Below, piece after piece: positions 34,662-39,701 of a stretch of 39,701 bases of DNA. Each line of letters begins with the position of its first letter. Position 1 is the first letter of the stretch. The stretch comes from an uncultured Planctomycetaceae bacterium (lineage in GTDB: Bacteria > Planctomycetota > Planctomycetia > Planctomycetales > Planctomycetaceae). A program made the translations under genes and the position numbers. The stretch covers positions 1 through 39,701 of the forward strand of contig CALFSX010000333.1 of NCBI GenBank assembly GCA_937916515.1. The letters run 5' to 3'. Below the pieces are notes generated by a model. It had not been told where the DNA came from. It made no database searches and saw nothing but the letters and a program-made list of their open reading frames with translations.

Positions 34662-37600
34662 TTATGGCAGGAATGGTGCGAAGCCGATGTTCGGGAACAT
34701 TGGGTCCGCTGCACCTCGGATGTTGTAGCCACCCGTTGCAAAGCTGCCACTGATACTCTGAGTCAAGCCGAAGTTGATGAAGGTGTTGTTTGGATTGTTC
34801 AGGTTGGCACCATCATCAATCTGGAACAGTCCAGCATCACGATCTGTCACACCAATAGCACCCAGCACGATTCGCTTCAGGGCATCATTATTAGTGAAGG
34901 TCGCTCCAGTGGATGAGAACAACACCTGATTACCACTATTATTGGTGAACCGCATATCAAGCTGAGCTGTGTCGTCATGATAGATGGCGTCAAAGTTTGT
35001 GGCTCCGGTATCGTCTACAGAGTCATACGTGTTTCCTGCTGAAAGGAATGATTCTGTTCGAACGTCCTCCTGAAGATTACCTCCGAAGATGTTGTTACGT
35101 ACATCGGCAGCAACGTAAGCTCCCGTACCAACTGAGATCACAAGTCCTTCGCCAGTCACAGTTCCCGTACCGTTATTCTGCACTGTGTTTCCTGTCATTG
35201 TCAGGAAGCTGTTTTGCACGGTTCGCAGGTTCAGGAACCCAAGTGCCCCGTCAGGAGCACTGCCAAGGAAGGCCGTGTTGCCGTTCACGCTGCCGACATT
35301 GTCATTCTGAAACTCAGGCTGAGTTGGATCGTAGAAGAATGGTATTTGCGGTCGGCTGTCAGCTGGATTGAATGGAGGGTTCGGGAATGGGAAGTTGGCA
35401 AGGTATGTCAAGCGTCCCTGATTCATGTCCGAGTCAGCTCGGTAATAGACACCTTCAGTACCGTTGGAGGCAATGGTGTTGTCAATCAGAGTGATTCGAA
35501 CTGGATCGAAGAAGCTGGCACCGAATTCTCGGTCACGTTCACCCGCAGCACCATTCAACAACAGGTTCACACCACGTTGATCGTTGTGGCTGATTGAGTT
35601 GCCATTCAAAGCCATCTGAACGATTGGTCCGGACTGTGTCACACCGTTGCTGAACGACAATCCGTCGCCATCACCAATATCGGTATCGATGCTTCCCGGA
35701 TCCGATCCGATCGAAGCCACATCGTCGGTGCCACCGATAACATTCAGGCTGACACCGTCTCCACCGTTACCGGCTGCAACTCCATTGTTCAGACCACCAA
35801 TCTGGTTGCCCGTGATACTGATGATTGGTCGTGAGATGTCAGTTCCAGAACCAACGGCTGTGATCGCAATACCATCGTCAGCGTTATTCTGAATGATGTT
35901 CCCTTCGTTCGTGCCCCCCACCTGCAGAGCAAGGCTGGAGCGATTGAAGGCATTGTAGGCGATCCCGTCACCACCAAAGACGTCAATGTCATCGTTGCCA
36001 TTCAAGTCTTCGCCGGGATCAAGAATACCGTTTCCATTAGTGTCTTCTGTTCCTGCGGCAAGGTTGCCACTGATGATGGTATTTCTGACGTTCACCACAC
36101 CAGTTCCCGTATTGGCAGATGCAATGAAGATTCCGCCGAATGCTCCGGTAACTGTTCCGTTATCCTGAATAAAGGTTCGTCCGGTGTCTGCAGTGACCGG
36201 CCCTTCAGAAGTGATTTTCACATCAACGAATGAACTGCCGAAGTTGTCAATGTGGATACCGTCACTACCGTTGCTGGAGTAACTTGAGTTGCCATTTGTA
36301 TTCAAAGCTGCGTGAGCTCCTGAAGTTGTGGCAACTCGCGTGCTGGTAACTTCCAGCAACAACTGAGAGCCACTTTGAGCCGTCATCAACAGACCGTCCA
36401 GACCGTTGCCCGTTGACACGAATCCGTCAAAGATCGTGCGGCGTCCAGGTGGCAGACCGTCACTGGAATCTCCAAAGGATGAGTTGTCATAGGTTTCGAT
36501 GTCGATTCCGTTTTCTGCGTTACCGCGAGTGAAGTTGCCCTGACCATCGGCCACCAGCATTGAATCGCCGCGAGTACGAAAGGCGACGCCGTTCAAGCCG
36601 TTGTTGTCAAAGATGCTGTTGTTCCAGTCAACACTGTTGATGGTGCCGGACATCGGCTGATTAGGGTCGTTCTTGTCGTTACCCTGAGTTGTCACCAACA
36701 TTCCGTTTCCGGCATTGTTGATGGAAGTCACGTTGGAAATATCCGCCAACAACAGTGATGAGTCTGCACGATTAAGGTAGATGCCGTCACCAAAGGTCAG
36801 AGGATCCGCTCCGTTGGTCGTTCCAGAGATCGTGGAATTGGACAGAGTAAAGACACCCTTCGCATTTCCAGCGACGCTATAGCTAATACCCACGTTGCCG
36901 TTGCCGGTGATATCGTTCGTCTGTGCTGACGTTCCGCCAACTGTCAGGTTGATGAGATTATTAGTCGCACCGCCCGAGTTTGGTCCAAACATCTGAGAAA
37001 CGATACCGCCGCCGGCGTTGTTGGAGATTTCGTTATTTCGAACCACCGCATTGATTACCCCGGTCCCTGTTGCAGTGACGGTGCTGATCAAGTCAATCCC
37101 CGCCCCACCGTTGCCAGTAATAGAGTTACCCGTAATTAGCCGGTTGCTGGCTGGTGTTCCGAAATCGATCGTGCCGCTGCCATCTACATGCAGAGAAGCA
37201 CCGTTACCACCATTATTGGTGATTTGGTTGTTAATTAAGTTGCCGTTGATTGTGCCTCCACCAGACGCGAGAGCCAGAAAACCATCGCCAGCATTTCCGT
37301 TGATTGTATTGCCCTGAGCATAAGATGTGCCACGGTACACGTTCGTTCCGGCTCCACCAATCGTGTTTGAAGCTTCAATTGAAGCTCCAGGTCCGTTTGC
37401 GGCAAGCCTAACGCCGACTCCGCCGCCATTCTGGATCGTATTACCCTGAATAGTAACTCCCTCAGCCTTTGCATTCCCCTGCATATCAATATTGATACCG
37501 TGAGATCTTGCTGCGGAAATCGTGTTATTGTTGAAGGTAGATGGACGAAGGATTGCACTGTCGGTAGCACTAACGGTAAACCCATTGTCCGTCGGTCCGC

Positions 37601-39701
37601 CTGCAGCTCGAAGCCCCACAGCGGATGCAAGTTGAGCTATGCCGAACTGTATGAATTGAGGATCTCCTGGGCCTTCCGAAAGGTGATTTGCTTCGAACGA
37701 AAACTCAGCAGGTTCAATCAACGTCTGGATCGGCAACAAGTATGGTGCTGCCGGTGTACCCATGATTGGGTTTTGCCCTGTAGGTGTGATCGCCCCAGCA
37801 TCGTCAACATGCCGTAGTGACAGCGTGTGCCCAATTTCGTGGGACGTCACAAGCCCTAATGCTCGTCTTGTAAAGGTTAGATTGCCCGAAGTCAGAGCAT
37901 TGGCCGCGTAGGCAGGTGCCTGACCGAGCGGTTGAGGCACAAGGTCTCCCAGGAACGCTGTCGCTGGATTCAATGGTCCAAACGTTGCCAGAGAGTCCGC
38001 ATAAACTTGAGCGACGTCGTCGCCAATTACCGTTGGATTACCAAACAAGTCAGGATTCGGGCCGACGCCGTTCGCGTCACGGACGTTGCCAATGTTGTTT
38101 GCAATTCCACCGCCAGCTGCTCCGTTTGCATCTCCGATGTTTACGACGTAGTACTCGGTAGCCCCATTACTTGGAGCAACACCGTTGTCTCCGATAACGA
38201 AGTCGATATCGAGAGCCATTCCATCGGGAATCGGACTACGGGAATCCTGAGAGACTGTTGGAATTGATGAAAAGTAGCTGCTGACAGTTCCAAGTACGGC
38301 GTTAGTGACCGCATCAAAGTCAGTGGCGACGAAACCATAGTTGGTCACATCAAACGGATTGATCACGACTCCAAAGGCATCGGTCACGGGTGCCTGACCG
38401 GGATCGATGAAGTCAAGAACGATCGTCAGACTTGCAGGTCCGGCAGATCCGCCAGAAATCGTATTGAACAAAGCGTCGATTTGAGCTGTTGCCGTGTCTT
38501 TCAAGTCCACAGCCACTCCGGCACCCGTATTGCCAAGAAAGTTATTTCCAAGAGTATTGATCGGGCCACCAATATCGAAGTTGCCAACACTGTTGTCTTC
38601 ACCAAAGATGCAAAGTCCAGCAATGGTGTTGTTGTTCATATTGTTCGAAACGATGCCCTCGTCCAGAAGGCCGTTTCCATTCAGATCCTCACCCGCTCCC
38701 AGTACTCCATCACCATTCAGGTCTTCGCTGATGGCATTGAACATGCCGCCATTCAGATAGTGAAGGAAAGCACCGTTCTCAAGGTTATTGCTGAAGGTGT
38801 TGTTCCGCAGGCTTGCAAGGTTCACTGTCGAACCATCCGCTTCGGCCACAAAGCCGTTGTAAGTGTTGCCGGTCGAAGTGTTGCCTTCCACCAGCAGATC
38901 GGCAGTCGATCCGGCCTGAGCCGTCACCACAATTCCATTGCCGCCATCAGTCACAGTATTGTTTGTGATTCCAGTTGGCTGCACTGTAGCGACGCCAACT
39001 CCGGCGAAGCCATTTGGATTGTCTGCGTTCAGTGTTGAGTTAGGTCCGGCTGTAATGTTGATCCCCGCGACTGAGTTACCGCTGACAGTATTGTTGTTCA
39101 CCAACAGATTCGTCATTGAGCCGTTTGCTGTTGTCAGAACCAAACCAGACTCCGACAGACCGGTTAATCCGTTTACCATGTTCGAATCGTACACAATGTC
39201 GCCCGAAGCATCCTGCAGGTCTACTGCCGTTGTATAGTTGGTAAACGTGTTCATCACGATGCGTGAATCGGTAATTGGAAGTGGGTTAGCAATGCCGCGA
39301 CCAAATACGGTTCCGGTTGAATTCGCACCGTCAATTCGCAAACCAACAATACTGTTTTCGTTGCTGACTCGGATCACGCTGCCACCAGCACTCATGGTTG
39401 GATTTGAAACCAATGGACCAAGGCCGGTTGTGGTTGATTCGCCTGGAATCACGAAGTCCATGTTGTTCTCCGTGAACAGCACGTAATCTTTCGTAGATGA
39501 CAGCAGAACCTGACAGTCGTACAGTGCCAGACCGCCGTTAACAGTCAGGTTCGTTCCGGAATCGTCCGCGTTGGGAGCAATTCGGATAAGGTCGATGCCG
39601 GCATTGTTGTTGGTTGCTGCCAGTTGCAGGGAACTGTACGGATCTTCATAAGTACCACTTCCCACTCCGCTTACGTTTGGATCAACGTAAACAAAGTTGT
39701 A
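34662..39701 (-). CDS. Giant beta-helix surface protein with embedded metzincin-like protease domain (5' end outside window)
   Basis: At least 1679 residues; the frame stays open to the window edge (YNFVYVDPNVSGVGSGTYED), so the start is missing. Residues count from the edge. Most of it is right-handed parallel beta-helix with many NTISGN/NGGDGV-type turns. Between about 415 and 705 the helix is interrupted by a globular part containing HEIGHTLSLRH (621-631), a metzincin zinc motif HExxHxxxxxH with Ser for the usual Gly, and a NPIMGTP Met-turn about 20 residues later. Asp/Asn-rich calcium-binding loops occur near 325-351 (DLNGDGVLGAGEDLNGNG) and 1218-1239 (DTNGNGILDPGEDLNGND). The DPYSSLQLA segment near the start is the usual entry to such helices. 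Probably a secreted or surface adhesin/hydrolase; the protease activity is inference. Confidence 0.88.
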   Translation of the reverse strand, partial: YNFVYVDPNVSGVGSGTYEDPYSSLQLAATNNNAGIDLIRIAPNADDSGTNLTVNGGLALYDCQVLLSSTKDYVLFTENNMDFVIPGESTTTGLGPLVSNPTMSAGGSVIRVSNENSIVGLRIDGANSTGTVFGRGIANPLPITDSRIVMNTFTNYTTAVDLQDASGDIVYDSNMVNGLTGLSESGLVLTTANGSMTNLLVNNNTVSGNSVAGINITAGPNSTLNADNPNGFAGVGVATVQPTGITNNTVTDGGNGIVVTAQAGSTADLLVEGNTSTGNTYNGFVAEADGSTVNLASLRNNTFSNNLENGAFLHYLNGGMFNAISEDLNGDGVLGAGEDLNGNGLLDEGIVSNNMNNNTIAGLCIFGEDNSVGNFDIGGPINTLGNNFLGNTGAGVAVDLKDTATAQIDALFNTISGGSAGPASLTIVLDFIDPGQAPVTDAFGVVINPFDVTNYGFVATDFDAVTNAVLGTVSSYFSSIPTVSQDSRSPIPDGMALDIDFVIGDNGVAPSNGATEYYVVNIGDANGAAGGGIANNIGNVRDANGVGPNPDLFGNPTVIGDDVAQVYADSLATFGPLNPATAFLGDLVPQPLGQAPAYAANALTSGNLTFTRRALGLVTSHEIGHTLSLRHVDDAGAITPTGQNPIMGTPAAPYLLPIQTLIEPAEFSFEANHLSEGPGDPQFIQFGIAQLASAVGLRAAGGPTDNGFTVSATDSAILRPSTFNNNTISAARSHGINIDMQGNAKAEGVTIQGNTIQNGGGVGVRLAANGPGASIEASNTIGGAGTNVYRGTSYAQGNTINGNAGDGFLALASGGGTINGNLINNQITNNGGNGASLHVDGSGTIDFGTPASNRLITGNSITGNGGAGIDLISTVTATGTGVINAVVRNNEISNNAGGGIVSQMFGPNSGGATNNLINLTVGGTSAQTNDITGNGNVGISYSVAGNAKGVFTLSNSTISGTTNGADPLTFGDGIYLNRADSSLLLADISNVTSINNAGNGMLVTTQGNDKNDPNQPMSGTINSVDWNNSIFDNNGLNGVAFRTRGDSMLVADGQGNFTRGNAENGIDIETYDNSSFGDSSDGLPPGRRTIFDGFVSTGNGLDGLLMTAQSGSQLLLEVTSTRVATTSGAHAALNTNGNSSYSSNGSDGIHIDNFGSSFVDVKITSEGPVTADTGRTFIQDNGTVTGAFGGIFIASANTGTGVVNVRNTIISGNLAAGTEDTNGNGILDPGEDLNGNDDIDVFGGDGIAYNAFNRSSLALQVGGTNEGNIIQNNADDGIAITAVGSGTDISRPIISITGNQIGGLNNGVAAGNGGDGVSLNVIGGTDDVASIGSDPGSIDTDIGDGDGLSFSNGVTQSGPIVQMALNGNSISHNDQRGVNLLLNGAAGERDREFGASFFDPVRITLIDNTIASNGTEGVYYRADSDMNQGRLTYLANFPFPNPPFNPADSRPQIPFFYDPTQPEFQNDNVGSVNGNTAFLGSAPDGALGFLNLRTVQNSFLTMTGNTVQNNGTGTVTGEGLVISVGTGAYVAADVRNNIFGGNLQEDVRTESFLSAGNTYDSVDDTGATNFDAIYHDDTAQLDMRFTNNSGNQVLFSSTGATFTNNDALKRIVLGAIGVTDRDAGLFQIDDGANLNNPNNTFINFGLTQSISGSFATGGYNIRGAADPMFPNIGFAPFLP

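Noticed and set aside
38481-39038. 185-codon plus-strand frame opposite the giant beta-helix gene
   Set aside because: An antisense shadow produced by the repetitive, biased codon use of the beta-helix gene.

Overview
This 39.7 kb window looks like chromosome from a planctomycete (Planctomycetota). The evidence is the gene content: a cytochrome-like PSCyt1/DUF1549/DUF1553 protein followed by a Tat-exported DUF1501 protein, a second DUF1501 protein, a DUF1080-type secreted protein, a free-standing bacterial AP2-domain protein, very large beta-helix surface proteins, and a peroxidase whose N-terminus resembles the planctomycete LEPR-x-LL sorting motif. Coding is dense but gaps of 250 to 1100 bases are common. 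No tRNA, rRNA, CRISPR array or intact mobile element was seen.

Layout. 1-11.1 kb: a short-chain dehydrogenase (+), then on the minus strand a LamG/DUF1080-like secreted protein, an animal-type haem peroxidase with RTX-like repeats, a pectate-lyase-like beta-helix protein, a DUF1080 protein, a SpoU/TrmH RNA methyltransferase, an NAD-dependent epimerase/reductase and a TPR protein. 11.1-12.2 kb has no recognisable gene. 12.2-14.6 kb: a regulator with a degenerate receiver, a LuxR-type HTH and three GAF-like domains (+), and an AP2 protein (-). 15.0-18.4 kb is a housekeeping block on the minus strand, transcribed coaE, rho, ribH, nusB. 19.1-24.0 kb: a phosphohexomutase, a medium-chain glucose-dehydrogenase-like enzyme and a TPR lipoprotein (+). 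24.4-32.8 kb: an ankyrin lipoprotein (-), the PSCyt1/DUF1549/DUF1553 plus DUF1501 pair (+), an acetyl-xylan-esterase-like hydrolase (-) and a second DUF1501 protein (+). 32.85-34.3 kb is a small graveyard with a frameshifted IS1182-type transposase remnant and a decayed ankyrin lipoprotein gene. 34.7 kb to the right edge is one giant minus-strand gene, cut by the window, for a beta-helix protein that appears to carry an embedded metzincin-like metalloprotease.

How the genes fit together. Many products are exported (Sec, Tat or lipoprotein signals). Several suggest breakdown of or attachment to polysaccharides: the beta-helix lyase-like protein, the AXE1 esterase, the DUF1080 proteins and the PSCyt/DUF1501 pair. 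This fits a planctomycete living on complex glycans, but no single pathway can be reconstructed. The conserved core block (coaE, rho, ribH, nusB) is ordinary.

The most interesting signals outside ordinary genes are: a 133-base intergenic repeat present three times in the same orientation, with a terminal hairpin whose arms co-vary; a 28-base perfect inverted repeat and a possible related hairpin 9 kb away; a response-regulator-like protein that has lost every residue needed for phosphotransfer; and the protease-like domain buried in the giant beta-helix protein. All functional statements are from reading the sequence only; no database search was run.
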